A program made the position numbers and the translations under genes. Below, piece by piece: positions 47,493 through 57,347 of a stretch of DNA of 64,000 bases. The stretch is from Nostoc edaphicum CCNP1411 (GTDB taxonomy: Bacteria > Cyanobacteriota > Cyanobacteriia > Cyanobacteriales > Nostocaceae), in contig NZ_CP054698.1 of the NCBI RefSeq assembly GCF_014023275.1, forward strand, positions 4,526,001 to 4,590,000, in the 5' to 3' direction. How positions within the stretch are numbered: position 1 is the first letter of the stretch; each line of letters starts with the position of its first letter. The notes beneath the pieces were generated by a model. It ran no database searches, was not told the DNA's origin, and saw only the letters and a list, made by a program, of their open reading frames with translations.

Positions 47493-50143
47493 AAATTCTG
47501 GATAATGAATCTTTACGATTAAAAGTGCTAGCTTCTTTGCCTTGGAATCAGCCACCGCTATGTTGGCTGACTCCCGAACAACAGTCCCAATTAGAAAATG
47601 AGTGCCAAACCCGTCAATATCGTCTTGGAGAAAAAATCTGGTCAAACGATGTCGGTGGTTATCAATTCTTAATTGTGGCTGGAAAAGTTCGCTTACGAGA
47701 AGAGGGCGTTGGCAAACCAATAGCCGCCCTAGATGTGGGGGATTGGTTTGGTGACTTACAAAAGCTGTCTGCGGATTTTAAAGCTGTAGCTGCCAGTAAA
47801 GAAGTAGTAGTAGTGTGTTGGGATACAGCCCTGTGGGCAGGATTTTCTCACCCACAAATTCAGGAATTTTGGCAAGTGTTACCAGTGGACATGGAGGGAG
47901 AGAGAGAGACATTTTCTTTCTCTTCCACTCCTTCACTCGCACCAGCCTCAGAAGGGACTTCCAGTCCCCACAGCCTCCAACCCCAAAGAGGACTCCCAGC
48001 CGCTAATTTAATCGTCTCGAATTATCCATTTGTTGCCAGTTGGAACACCGCTGCTGCTTGTTTAACAATGGTGGCGCAACAGTTAGAAAATTCTGTGCAA
48101 CTGGAATGGGTGCAGCGTCAACTCAGAGGACAACGCCCAAAACAGGTTGTGGAAGCAGGAGAAAAATTAGGGTTAGTGTTGCGGCGCTTACAAGTGAGTT
48201 GGGGTGAGTTGCGACAGCTGTCATTTCCAGCTTTATTACTGTGGAATTCTGACTCACCCCAAAGTCCATCCTGGGTGGTAGCTTATGGAGTGAAAGGCGA
48301 TCGCTTAATTATCGCTAATCCTTTAAATCCCGAACGAACTTGTGAAACTTTGCCGCAGTCCATAGTTGAGGCATCTTGGGATGGACAATTGTGGCAAGTA
48401 GAACTCATATCTAAGCAAGAAACATTTAACCTGAGTTGGTTCACCCCAGCAGTTTGGAAGTATAAGGGATTGCTAACAGAAGTATTGTTAGCATCTTTTA
48501 CCTTGCAGCTTTTGGGGTTAACAACACCACTAATTACACAAGTTGTCATTGATAAAGTGATGGTGCAAGGGAGTTTGCCGACTCTCGATGTTATGGCGAT
48601 CGCACTTTTATGCGTAGCCATATTTGAGTCCATACTTGGCATTCTCCGTCTATTCATCTTTACCCATACAGCTCGTCGTCTGGATTTGAGTTTATCAGCA
48701 CAGCTATTTCGCCATCTGATGCGTCTGCCTTTGGCTTATTTTGAGTCGCGGCGCGTCGGAGATACAGTAGCACGAGTCCAGGAACTCGAACAAATTCGTC
48801 AGTTTCTCACAGGTACAGCATTAACTGTAATTCTAGATAGCATCTTTGCTGTGGTGTACCTGGCATTGATGTTTTACTATAACGTCCCACTCACCTTTGT
48901 AGCTTTAGCAGTACTACCGCTATTTGCCACATTAACGATAGTTGCAACACCAATTCTGCGTAACTGGCTAAACGAAACTTTCAACCGTTCTGCCGATAGT
49001 CAATCGTTTCTAGTAGAGACAATTACCGGAATTCACTCCGTTAAAGCCCATGCAGCAGAACCAGTAGCCCGCGATCGCTGGGAAGGCTTATTTGCTCGCT
49101 TCATTCGCACAGGTTTTAAAGCCTCTACCACCTCCAATATCAGCAGCAATATTGGTGACTTTCTCACTAATTTGTCCACCATGCTGATTCTCTGGTTTGG
49201 AGCCAAATTAGTCATTGAACAAAAGCTCACAATCGGACAGCTAGTTGCATTTCAAATGCTGTCTGGTAGAGTCACAGGCCCACTTTTGCGCTTAGTACAG
49301 TTGTGGCAAAACCTTCAACAAGTGCTACTTTCTGTAGATCGCATTGGTGATATTCTCAACGTCTCCCCGGAAGCAGAACTGGGAACTGGTCTAGTTTTAC
49401 CACCCCTGAAAGGACAAGTCACCTTTGAGCAAGTATTTTTCCGCTATCGGCCAAACTTTGAAGCCATTCTGCGGGGAATCTCTTTCAATGCCGAACCAGG
49501 GCAATTTGTCGGCATTGTCGGACGTAGCGGTTCTGGGAAAAGTACCCTGTCTAAACTATTGCAACGTCTCTATCAAATTGAATCAGGACGCATTCTTATT
49601 GATGGTTTTGATATAAAAAGTGCCGATTTAGCTTCACTGCGGCAACAAGTTAGTGTAGTTCTTCAAGAAGACTTTTTATTTAACGGTTCCATTTTGGAAA
49701 ATATCACTCTCGGTAGTCCCGATATTACCGCAGAGCAAGTAGTAGAGGCGGCAAGACTAGCAGTAGCACACGACTTCATCAGTCAATTACCATACGGTTA
49801 CGAAACCAATGTTGGTGAACGCGGTACAGCTTTATCTGGTGGACAGAGACAACGTATTGCCCTAGCAAGGTTATTTCTTTCCCAAGCACCGATTTTAGTT
49901 TTGGATGAAGCTACCAGCGCTTTGGATAGTGAAACTGAACAACAAGTACTGCAAAACCTGCAAAAAATTTCCGCTAATCGTACCGTGTTTCTAATTGCTC
50001 ACCGCTTTGCTCCCCTCAAACGTGCTGATTTGATTTTGGTGTTAGAGCAAGGCGTGATTGCTGAACGTGGTACTCACGCACAGTTGTTGCAACAAAAGGG
50101 TTTGTACTGGTCACTATATCAACGCCAGCAAGCAAATATATAG
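47441..50143 (+). CDS. ABC exporter with cNMP-like and degenerate C39-like domains
   Basis: A 900-residue HlyB/HetC-like half transporter. An N-terminal cyclic-nucleotide-binding-like domain (about residues 40-140) leads to a linker containing Pro/Ser-rich low-complexity sequence (about 155-185). The C39-peptidase-like domain (about 190-325) lacks the expected catalytic Cys (S-W-N-T-A-A-A-C-L-T-M) and His (S-W-V-V-A-Y-G). Five or six membrane helices follow (about 345-620), then the ATPase: Walker A G-R-S-G-S-G-K-S-T, signature L-S-G-G-Q-R-Q-R, Walker B L-V-L-D-E-A-T. The inactive peptidase domain suggests type I secretion of an unprocessed or separately processed substrate. No HlyD-like adaptor follows in this window. 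Confidence 0.9.
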   Translation: MASRENSKTDSQVTSELKILDNESLRLKVLASLPWNQPPLCWLTPEQQSQLENECQTRQYRLGEKIWSNDVGGYQFLIVAGKVRLREEGVGKPIAALDVGDWFGDLQKLSADFKAVAASKEVVVVCWDTALWAGFSHPQIQEFWQVLPVDMEGERETFSFSSTPSLAPASEGTSSPHSLQPQRGLPAANLIVSNYPFVASWNTAAACLTMVAQQLENSVQLEWVQRQLRGQRPKQVVEAGEKLGLVLRRLQVSWGELRQLSFPALLLWNSDSPQSPSWVVAYGVKGDRLIIANPLNPERTCETLPQSIVEASWDGQLWQVELISKQETFNLSWFTPAVWKYKGLLTEVLLASFTLQLLGLTTPLITQVVIDKVMVQGSLPTLDVMAIALLCVAIFESILGILRLFIFTHTARRLDLSLSAQLFRHLMRLPLAYFESRRVGDTVARVQELEQIRQFLTGTALTVILDSIFAVVYLALMFYYNVPLTFVALAVLPLFATLTIVATPILRNWLNETFNRSADSQSFLVETITGIHSVKAHAAEPVARDRWEGLFARFIRTGFKASTTSNISSNIGDFLTNLSTMLILWFGAKLVIEQKLTIGQLVAFQMLSGRVTGPLLRLVQLWQNLQQVLLSVDRIGDILNVSPEAELGTGLVLPPLKGQVTFEQVFFRYRPNFEAILRGISFNAEPGQFVGIVGRSGSGKSTLSKLLQRLYQIESGRILIDGFDIKSADLASLRQQVSVVLQEDFLFNGSILENITLGSPDITAEQVVEAARLAVAHDFISQLPYGYETNVGERGTALSGGQRQRIALARLFLSQAPILVLDEATSALDSETEQQVLQNLQKISANRTVFLIAHRFAPLKRADLILVLEQGVIAERGTHAQLLQQKGLYWSLYQRQQANI

Positions 50144-50547
50144 TAAATTGATACTAGCTCAAAGCTTGTGGTTAGTACAGCACAGACAAGTAGGGGCAAT
50201 TCATGAATTGCTCCTACTTGAGCAACTTGTTAAAAGTCAATACAGTTCAGATAAGACCAAAACACTTGTAGAGACGGCGATTTATCGCGTCTTGAAAACC
50301 CACAATTTTGTACTATTAGCCTTAACTGAACCGTATTGTGTTAAAAGTAGGGAAACTTCCGTCAACAGTCTACTAGATAAAAGATAAACGCCTGGAAAGT
50401 AGCGTAAGGATGCTCTTAGGCGAATGGCAATACTTGTCGGTTAAGCTTATGTTCGCCACCAACCAGAAGAACTCAGTTGCTTGAGGAATTATTAAGTACT
50501 GCCAATCCTCTGATAAAATCCTTGGAGCGTAAGTAAGTAAATTCATT
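50144..50547. repeat. Intergenic region with two palindromic dispersed repeats
   Basis: A 34-bp near-perfect palindrome centred on AATTCATGAATT (50187-50220), with arms CAAGTAGGGGC and GCTCCTACTTG, may terminate the exporter transcript. A second repeat, GAGACGGCGATTTATCGCGTC, starts near 50271 and recurs at 53.2 and 61.9 kb. No gene is seen. Confidence 0.65.
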
Positions 50548-51225
50548 ATGACAAGTGCATCTTATATTTTTCTGGCTGGAGCAAGTCGCGGTGTTGGTCG
50601 AGAAATTGCTCAATATCTGACAGCGCAACAGCTAAAAGTCAAAGCACTCCTAAGAACAGCAGCAGTTGCGGCTGAATTAGAGAAAACAGGTATTCAAGTA
50701 GTTGTGGGAGATGCTTTGAATGTTGACGATGTAGAACGCGCAATCCTGACAGATGAACCTATTCACACCGTTATCAGTACAATTGGCGGTTTACCGACAG
50801 ACGTAGAAAAGCCAGATTACCCTGGTAATAGAAATCTGATCGATGCGGCAGTTAAAGCTGGAGTACAAAAGTTTATTCTCATATCTTCTATTGGCGCTGG
50901 CAATAGTGTTGTTGCTCTGTCACCCCAAGTTTTGGCAGCACTGGGAACAGTTTTAGTTGAGAAAGACAAAGCTGAACAACACTTAATTGCCAGTGGACTT
51001 ACCTATACAATCATCCGCCCAGGTGGACTCAAGTCAGAACCAGCAACGGGTAATGGCGTTTTGACTGAAGATCCGCAGATTATTGGTAGCATCAATCGTG
51101 CAGATGTGGCACAGTTAGTTGGTCGCTGTTTAAATAGCGATCGCACCAATAATAAAATATTGTCAGCCGTAGACCGAAATATGCTATTCGGACAAAGAGA
51201 ATTTGCAGAATTTAGTTTGGAGTAA
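50548..51225 (+). CDS. NAD(P)-binding Rossmann protein (atypical SDR)
   Basis: A 225-residue atypical short-chain dehydrogenase. The nucleotide-binding motif is G-A-S-R-G-V-G-R-E near residue 12; V-V-G-D-A-L and H-T-V-I-S-T-I-G-G follow, and the K-F-I-L-I-S-S-I-G-A-G segment near 110 is typical of the NmrA/YbjT type, in which the classical Tyr-x-x-x-Lys is absent. Substrate is unknown. It converges on the Rieske gene with one base between the stop codons. Confidence 0.85.
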   Translation: MTSASYIFLAGASRGVGREIAQYLTAQQLKVKALLRTAAVAAELEKTGIQVVVGDALNVDDVERAILTDEPIHTVISTIGGLPTDVEKPDYPGNRNLIDAAVKAGVQKFILISSIGAGNSVVALSPQVLAALGTVLVEKDKAEQHLIASGLTYTIIRPGGLKSEPATGNGVLTEDPQIIGSINRADVAQLVGRCLNSDRTNNKILSAVDRNMLFGQREFAEFSLE

Positions 51226-51226
51226 T

Positions 51227-52303
51227 TTAAGCACGCCAGCGGAGTATCTGACCCTTAACAGGATTCACAAATTCTCGTTTTTCAGCGACAGACCGAGCAT
51301 ACTCTCGCTTCAACTGGTAGTACCACTGCGCTTGCATATCTGAGTCCTTAATCAGCCGTAGTACAGGATTATATTTCAGACCAATCTGCTGTTTTTCCAC
51401 AACCGTTCGGTCTTGGTCAAGGAAAGTCCGCGCTAGTATATGCATCAGTGGTTTGAAAAATCCCACCCAAGGAAGTGTCCAGTAAAGAGCAAAAGTTACC
51501 TCAGTTTCCGTATCTGAAATGGGTGTAACTGCTGTTAAATTAACGACTCGATGCTTACCAATGGTGGTTTCTTCTATTCTGACTCCGGGTAAACGAAAAG
51601 AAATCTCCGTTTCCGGGACACCACCGCCAATCAGCCAGTATAATCGACCCCCATTCTCTGGTAATCGGTGTCGTCGCATCGTGAAGCCGTAGGGCGAAGC
51701 ATCAAATTGCTTCACTTCCTCGTGCAGTTGCTCATTTCGCCACCACCAAGCACGATGAACATAAGGTGAATGAGCAGGGTCCATCAGACCTACCACTGCA
51801 TGATCCACAAAACAGGGGAATTTCACAACCTCTACGAATTGGGGCGTTGGCGCAGCCCCCCGTAGGGATCGCTCATCAAACCCTGGAATTACCGGAATTT
51901 CCATCTCAGAAGCAGGAGGTTGAGGGTTATCTGGATCAGGTATATATATCCAAATATTTCCTTGGACTTCGCGAATTTCATAAGACTGTACATCGAAGCG
52001 ACTCAAATCCATCTGCTGTTCTTCTACAAGAGATGGAATTGCAGTGCAACTTCCAACCGGGTTAAAGCGCCAACCGTGATAACAGCATTCCACTTCCTGC
52101 CCATCGAATCTACCACAACTCAAGGGCACACCACGATGGGGGCAAATGTCCCGCATCGCAGAGACTTTCCCATCCTGGCTGCGGACTAGCAGCACTGGTT
52201 CTCCCAAGAAAATGCGGCTGATCATCATACCTGGTTTGATTTGATCGCTAGGCAAAGCATAGTACCAAGTATTACGCAAGAAAAAATTATCGTTATTTTT
52301 CAT
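51227..52303 (-). CDS. Rieske [2Fe-2S] oxygenase, alpha-subunit type
   Basis: A 358-residue non-heme iron oxygenase. The Rieske centre ligands are C54-P-H56 and C73-C-Y-H76; the mononuclear iron motif is in D-H-A-V-V-G-L-M-D-P-A-H-S-P-Y-V-H (about residues 165-182). The family includes aromatic ring-hydroxylating dioxygenases and the pheophorbide/choline oxygenase groups; which substrate is used cannot be decided. ATG 52303 is preferred over an upstream in-frame TTG at 52315. No reductase partner is adjacent. Confidence 0.88.
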   Translation of the reverse strand: MKNNDNFFLRNTWYYALPSDQIKPGMMISRIFLGEPVLLVRSQDGKVSAMRDICPHRGVPLSCGRFDGQEVECCYHGWRFNPVGSCTAIPSLVEEQQMDLSRFDVQSYEIREVQGNIWIYIPDPDNPQPPASEMEIPVIPGFDERSLRGAAPTPQFVEVVKFPCFVDHAVVGLMDPAHSPYVHRAWWWRNEQLHEEVKQFDASPYGFTMRRHRLPENGGRLYWLIGGGVPETEISFRLPGVRIEETTIGKHRVVNLTAVTPISDTETEVTFALYWTLPWVGFFKPLMHILARTFLDQDRTVVEKQQIGLKYNPVLRLIKDSDMQAQWYYQLKREYARSVAEKREFVNPVKGQILRWRA

Positions 52304-52587
52304 AACTAATACCAAATTGAAATAGATAGTATATTGGACATTACTGGAACAGACTTTTGGTAAAGATATTTAATCTAAAATCCCAAATCTAAAATCCCAA
52401 ATTGGTATAACTGCGTCTGCCTTTGACACAATGAAAGTCCTGGTTTATGGAAAGGAAGGTTATGCTTGAAAACATTATTTCAGGTTTTTAATTACTGTAA
52501 GTAAATTCAACTGATACAACTGTTGGTCATGTTCGTAATTCTCTCAGATTTGGGTTGTTCTGGGAGGATTTTAATGGTGAAGTTGCA

Positions 52588-53025
52588 TTATTCACCAGAA
52601 ATTTGGACAAATACTGTTCTTTTGCGCGGGCCATCCAACTCAAAAAACAACACAGATTGCCAGGTTCCCAAAGCTAATTTACCATCCACAATGGGAATTA
52701 TCTCACTAGTAGTCAGCATCATTGCCATTAAATGAGAGTGGGCATTAATCGGTTCATCTTCCGGAACATCTCTTAAATGCAAATCATTATGCAAATAGCT
52801 GTCTGATTCAGGTGCTAGTTTTTGCAAGAACACTTTTATATCTTCTAACAATCTGACTTCATTTTCGTTGATAGCTAATGCTGTTGTTGTGTGTCGAGAA
52901 AATACTAAAGCTTGTCCATTTTTAATTGATGTTGAGGCAATAAAATCTTGAATTTGTGGCGTGATATTATGAATATTTATTTGTGGCTCAGTTTCAATTT
53001 CAATTAACTTATTAATAATTGGCAT
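52588..53025 (-). CDS. YjbQ family protein (UPF0047)
   Basis: A 145-residue protein of the YjbQ/UPF0047 family. The core reads T-T-A-L-A-I-N-E-N-E near residue 47, H-N-D-L-H near residue 80, N-A-H-S-H-L near residue 97 and G-T-W-Q-S-V-L-F-F-E-L-D-G-P near 122. Some members have weak thiamine phosphate synthase activity, but the physiological role is not settled. ATG 53025 matches the family length better than the longer reading to 53070. Confidence 0.87.
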   Translation of the reverse strand: MPIINKLIEIETEPQINIHNITPQIQDFIASTSIKNGQALVFSRHTTTALAINENEVRLLEDIKVFLQKLAPESDSYLHNDLHLRDVPEDEPINAHSHLMAMMLTTSEIIPIVDGKLALGTWQSVLFFELDGPRKRTVFVQISGE

Positions 53026-53230
53026 CTGTTGAATTTTATATTTTAGATTGCAGACGATGTATGCTAACACAGCCTAACGCACTCATCAATTTAATATCAA
53101 CAATATCAACTTCTAACTCTGCCAATTTTAGATTTTGGGTCGCGCCTTTGGTGCGCTTCCAGCGCAACTTGGATTTTGGAAGAAAATATCTAATGCCATT
53201 CAATTAATGATTGCAACACATCTTTGGGTA

Positions 53231-53257
53231 AAGACGCGATAAATCGCGTCTCTACAA
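53231..53257. repeat. Dispersed palindrome, GACGCGATAAATCGCGTC family
   Basis: GACGCGATAAATCGCGTC with the flank TCTCTACA matches repeats at about 50271, 61908 and 61948, all intergenic. Its dyad gives a strong hairpin. Confidence 0.8.
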
Positions 53258-53316
53258 ATGGTCTATTTGTCGCATTCTTTTTTCAAATTGGTATAAAACC
53301 CAAAATTGAATGACTT

Positions 53317-54486
53317 TTAATTCCTAACTATAGTTTCCAAACCTTGCACTAATCTTTTTATACCTTCTTTTGCCGTCTCTTTTTGCAGCGCCCCATAAGC
53401 AACGCGTAGATAGCATCCATCATCCATGCCAAAGGTTGTACCTGGAATGACTGCTACTTTATGTTCTTGGATCAGTCTTTTAACTAATTCAAAAGCATCC
53501 ATCTGGGTATGAACTTTGAGGAAAAAATAGAAAGCGCCATTGGCGGGGGTAATACTACATAAGCCTTGTAGCGGGTTAAGGGAGTCTAATACTAGTTGGC
53601 GTACTTGAGCAAGCGCTCCTATATTACTCTGCAAATACTCCTCTTTTGCCTGCAATGCTCCTAAAGCTGCATATTGAGAAATGACTGGTGGACAAATCAA
53701 AATTGTATCCTGGACTTTTTTGATGGCTACAAGTAAGTGTTTGGGAATCACCATGTAGCCAATACGCCAACTGGCAAAACCGTATGCTTTGGAAAGGCTA
53801 TAGAGAGAAATGGTGTACTCGCTACTATTATCAAATGCACCAGGTGAAATGTGTTTTACCCCGTTATAGGTAAAGTATTCATAGGCTTCATCGCTGATGT
53901 GGTAGATACTACGATCGCCACAAATTTGATTTACTTGGTGCAATGCTGCTTCAGAATAGACAACTCCAGTCGGATTATTCGGTGAAATTGTTACCACAGC
54001 CCGTGTTTTGGGAGTAATTGCTTGAGCGATCGCATCTGGACGCAGTTGGTAATTTTCATCCGTCGCCACTAACACCGGACGACAACCAGCCATTGCGATC
54101 GCCATTTCGTGATTGAAATAGTAGGGCGTATTCAGAATAATTTCATCGCCTGGGTTAGTAATAGCAAGAATGGCATTCATAAATCCCATATTGCTCCCTG
54201 CTGTCACGACGATGGAGTTTTCCTCATTGATTTCAATGCCGTTGAAGGCTTGCAATTTTTCTGCAAGTGCTGTCAGTAATTGGGGAATTCCCTCAACTGA
54301 TTTGTATAGATTATTAGTTGGCTCGTCCAGAAATTTGGGCAAAAATTCTCTGGCTTCAGGTGGTGGGTTGTAAGAAACTACACCTTGTCCCAGAGAGATT
54401 GTTCCAGGAGAATTTTTAATCAGTTCCCCAACCACAGGAATAATCGGTGACTGTACCGCTTGCATACGAGAGGTTAGGGATTTCAT
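53317..54486 (-). CDS. Class I/II PLP-dependent aminotransferase
   Basis: A 389-residue fold-type I aminotransferase. Landmarks are S-P-N-N-P-T-G near residue 170, the S-D-E-A-Y-E-Y-F strand near 198, the PLP lysine in S-L-S-K-A-Y-G-F-A-S-W-R-I-G-Y near 235, and the C-terminal Arg in Y-L-R-V-A-Y-G near 365. It resembles the aspartate/kynurenine-type enzymes. The preferred amino acid is not evident. The start ATG at 54486 is the natural family start. Confidence 0.9.
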   Translation of the reverse strand: MKSLTSRMQAVQSPIIPVVGELIKNSPGTISLGQGVVSYNPPPEAREFLPKFLDEPTNNLYKSVEGIPQLLTALAEKLQAFNGIEINEENSIVVTAGSNMGFMNAILAITNPGDEIILNTPYYFNHEMAIAMAGCRPVLVATDENYQLRPDAIAQAITPKTRAVVTISPNNPTGVVYSEAALHQVNQICGDRSIYHISDEAYEYFTYNGVKHISPGAFDNSSEYTISLYSLSKAYGFASWRIGYMVIPKHLLVAIKKVQDTILICPPVISQYAALGALQAKEEYLQSNIGALAQVRQLVLDSLNPLQGLCSITPANGAFYFFLKVHTQMDAFELVKRLIQEHKVAVIPGTTFGMDDGCYLRVAYGALQKETAKEGIKRLVQGLETIVRN

Positions 54487-54654
54487 GTTTTGATGCCTAT
54501 AGACCTCGTTTTAGTATCTTTTTATAGGATAAAAGCTGACTAGTCTTGATAATCCTTATTTTGAGCGATGAATCGCTCACTACGAACGATGTTTAATTAT
54601 GCCTACCTACTTAGTTTTGCTTAACTAGAAAACAATTTACGATATTTAATAATC

Positions 54655-55798
54655 TAGGACTTACGCATTGACAAAAAGAATCATCTATGGAGTCTAGATA
54701 ATGCCATCACTGTTAAGGTTTGCAAAAATATGCTCACGTACAACTAATGTGAACATATTCCGTTGTACTTCGTACCAATTGCTAATTATTTTTTCAGACC
54801 GCATAAACTCCAATCTAATAAAAGCTTGAAGTGAACAAAATATGTGAGTCTTGATTGCATAGGTATCCCTAACCATGAACCGACAAATTCCACATACTTG
54901 TTTGATGGCTCGATGAAAGGTTTCGATTCCCCAATGGGTATCATGAATTGTGATAAATTCATTTCTGGTTATATCCTTGATTCTTTCCTCATCTGGAACA
55001 TACAAAATATAGTGTCTAGAGTCTTCTTTCTTGAAGTCTTTCCTAAACAACTTTATAAATCCAAATTCTTTCAGATGAGTTCTTAATCCTGACTCTGGAA
55101 TCACTAAAGTACTTACCTGGCAATACTTATGCGGCTCATTTGAGACAGTTCTATTTTTTTCAATCCCGAATAGAAAACCCAATTTCTGGTTTTTTAGAAA
55201 TTTTAAATTTTCTACTCCCTGAATACCAACTATCTCCTGTTACTATTCTTGGCTTGACTCCCCAGCTTATTATTTCACTCACCATTTCTCGAAAATAATC
55301 GTTTTTTGTTTTCTCCTCCTTTTTGTCATATATTCTGTAATTTATTGGGACTGAATTACCGTTAGTATCGCTGTAATATAAAGTTATTAAATTTAAGCCA
55401 ATAATAGCTTTATGGGCTTTTTCCTGACCAAAAAATAACTGATTAATTCGGCATTTTTTGGGTCACTGTAAATTTTTTCTATAACTGTATCGTCTACACT
55501 TAGTATCCCTCCTACCAAGTTAATGATTTTCTCTACTATGTTGAATAAATCTTTCGGTTCGTATCTCTCTCTCAACAAAAACCGATTCACACTATCATGT
55601 GAAACGTCTCCCAATATCTCTGCCAACCTACTGCACCCCCCAAACTTTGGCTCTGACAGCAGAAATAAGGTGTAGAGGTCTAGATTGCATTGTCCTGTCG
55701 ATGGTTTAGTAATTTCTCTAATTGTCCGATACCTGTAAAGTAGACGACCCTTATTTATGAATTCACTATTTTGTTATTCTGTCAATGCGTAAGTCCTA
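54655..55798 (-). mobile_element. IS element, 1144 bp, 18-bp terminal repeats, 5-bp TAATC duplication
   Basis: TAGGACTTACGCATTGAC (54655-54672) is the exact reverse complement of 55781-55798. TAATC precedes the left end (54650-54654) and follows the right end (55799-55803). The element sits at the 3' end of the rbp gene and has supplied that gene's new stop codon. Its transposase is on the minus strand and is frameshifted. Confidence 0.92.
54694..55765 (-). pseudogene. Frameshifted DDE transposase
   Basis: Reading from about 55765 downward, conserved sequence (Y-R-T-I-R-E-I-T-K-P-S; L-G-D-V-S-H-D-S-V-N-R-F-L) leads to the first Asp in L-S-V-D-D-T-V-I-E-K. A frame change occurs near 55415, after which L-I-T-L-Y-Y-S-D-T-N-G and I-V-T-G-D-S-W-Y-S-G (second Asp) follow. 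Another change lies near 55190, before the last piece with the Glu in H-W-G-I-E-T-F-H-R-A-I-K-Q. The gene is broken in at least two places. I would place it in the IS4/IS701 supergroup without naming the subgroup. Confidence 0.8.
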
Positions 55799-56079
55799 TA
55801 ATCTTGTTTCTTCGACCAACTACCACGGGGATTATCCTCTCGCGGCTGGGCTTTATTAACTCTGAGTTTACGACCCATCCACTCTGCACCATCTAATTCT
55901 GTAATGGCTGCGTCTTCTTGAGCATCTTCACTCATCTCAACAAATGCAAAGCCCCGTAGTCGTCCTGTTTCGCGGTCGGTAGGCAATACAACTCTTTTGA
56001 CCTCGCCGTAGTCTGCAAACACTGTTTTTAAGTCTGCTTCAGTAGCGTGGTAGGAGAGATTTCCAACGTAAATAGTCAT
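55774..56079 (-). CDS. rbp: RRM RNA-binding protein with IS-derived C-terminus
   Basis: A 101-residue single-RRM protein of the cyanobacterial Rbp type, which binds RNA and is often cold-induced. RNP2 is I-Y-V-G-N-L-S-Y at residues 3-10 and RNP1 is R-G-F-A-F-V-E-M near residue 42. The final seven residues (R-T-Y-A-L-T-E) and the stop are encoded by the inserted IS end; before insertion the frame would have ended directly after Q-D-Y with TAA. Function is probably retained because the RRM is intact. Confidence 0.92.
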   Translation of the reverse strand: MTIYVGNLSYHATEADLKTVFADYGEVKRVVLPTDRETGRLRGFAFVEMSEDAQEDAAITELDGAEWMGRKLRVNKAQPREDNPRGSWSKKQDYRTYALTE

Positions 56080-56631
56080 GTGCGATCACGTAATTTTCAA
56101 CAAAGAGCAATTAGTTCAGCTAAAAAACAGATTTAACAAAATGGCAAATATTGCATCATCCTCTATGATTCACCAATGTTGTAGTGAATGTTTTAGGGGC
56201 AGTCAATCAAATAGCATTGGCTGAACTTGCATATACGCTCATATAATAACTGATTGTGACATTTTTCTAAGTACGAGATTTGACAAACTCTTATTACCAC
56301 GTCTCTCTAACTTAGATTTACGTAGTCCTGTACTAGTATTTTCCCTGATCAATATGATAAGATTCTACAAAATACTACGTAAACATACTTCTTTGGCAGG
56401 TAGAAAATAAATTCTTCTATTCTGCCTTCTGCTCTTTACTTTTCTTCGGTAAAGGTTCAATCCGTCATGCGGAGTTGCTGATATCGTTTCTTTGTGAAGT
56501 TGTATATATTTGTCCCCCGGCTACGCCGTTTTCCCTGATCAAGGGAAGACTACATCGGGGTCTTAATTATATGTATCTTCACACAGGATTGGTATGAGTC
56601 AGGAACCATATAAAACCAAAGGAATAAGAGA
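56080..56631. promoter_or_regulatory. Divergent region of rbp and the Tll0287-like gene
   Basis: 552 bp without a credible gene. The part next to rbp is likely a long 5' leader, as is common for cold-regulated rbp genes. TTTTCCCTGATCAA occurs twice (about 56338 and 56529). No operator can be named. Confidence 0.5.
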
Positions 56632-57147
56632 ATGGGTCTGAAAAAGCTAGTCAGCTATGGAATTTTGGTGCTGATCTTCGTCATTGGATTCGGTTTCACA
56701 TCAATTGCTCGTGGTTTTGACTATCCACCCCCAACTCCGAAGATTGAGTTTGCCCAAGAGACAAGCGATCTCATGCTCAACACGTTGTTCGCGGCGCTGA
56801 CGCAGGAGTTCGACGAAACCACGGTGGATAACGTGGAGCAGGGTAAGCATTCCATCTCGCTGATATTTAATGATCAGAATAAGGATATGCGGTTAGTTGG
56901 CACCGTTGGCCCGCTTCGGCAAAGCGATCGCCCTAGCGACAACTTCGAGCGTCAGGCAAACGCGCTGGCACTGGCGGGACAGGCATACACGTCCGTCCAG
57001 CGCGTGGATAGAAAATGGTACTATCGACGCTCAGTCCCCCTTAGCAACTTTAGAGCGGAGTGTGCGCTTTGCCATATAAATTATCCTGCTGGCCCTACGT
57101 CTAACTTTGTGGGCGCACTCATGCTCAGAGTGCCAATCAAGGAGTAA
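56632..57147 (+). CDS. Tll0287-like (DUF3365) c-type heme protein
   Basis: A 171-residue protein with an N-terminal membrane/signal helix (Y-G-I-L-V-L-I-F-V-I-G-F-G-F). The mature part is a sensor-like alpha/beta domain and contains one heme c site, C-A-L-C-H, near residue 142. Length and layout match the Tll0287 / DUF3365 family, periplasmic or lumenal heme proteins with a PAS-like fold, possibly redox sensors. Its partners are unknown. Confidence 0.85.
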   Translation: MGLKKLVSYGILVLIFVIGFGFTSIARGFDYPPPTPKIEFAQETSDLMLNTLFAALTQEFDETTVDNVEQGKHSISLIFNDQNKDMRLVGTVGPLRQSDRPSDNFERQANALALAGQAYTSVQRVDRKWYYRRSVPLSNFRAECALCHINYPAGPTSNFVGALMLRVPIKE

Positions 57148-57347
57148 AGGACTTCCAAACAATAAAATTATTGTATAGCAAAGTGTTGAGCTAGTGCTGA
57201 GTAAAAACCCAGTTTTTTCAAAGCTTTGAGCAATCAACACTGTCTTAACCTGTGTGACTAAGGCTATAGAAAGTAGGAGTCAGCGCTGCCGTCGGCAGCA
57301 CTGACTTCCTGTATTGTAGTAAATTCAACTATGTATTCTGGGAGTTT

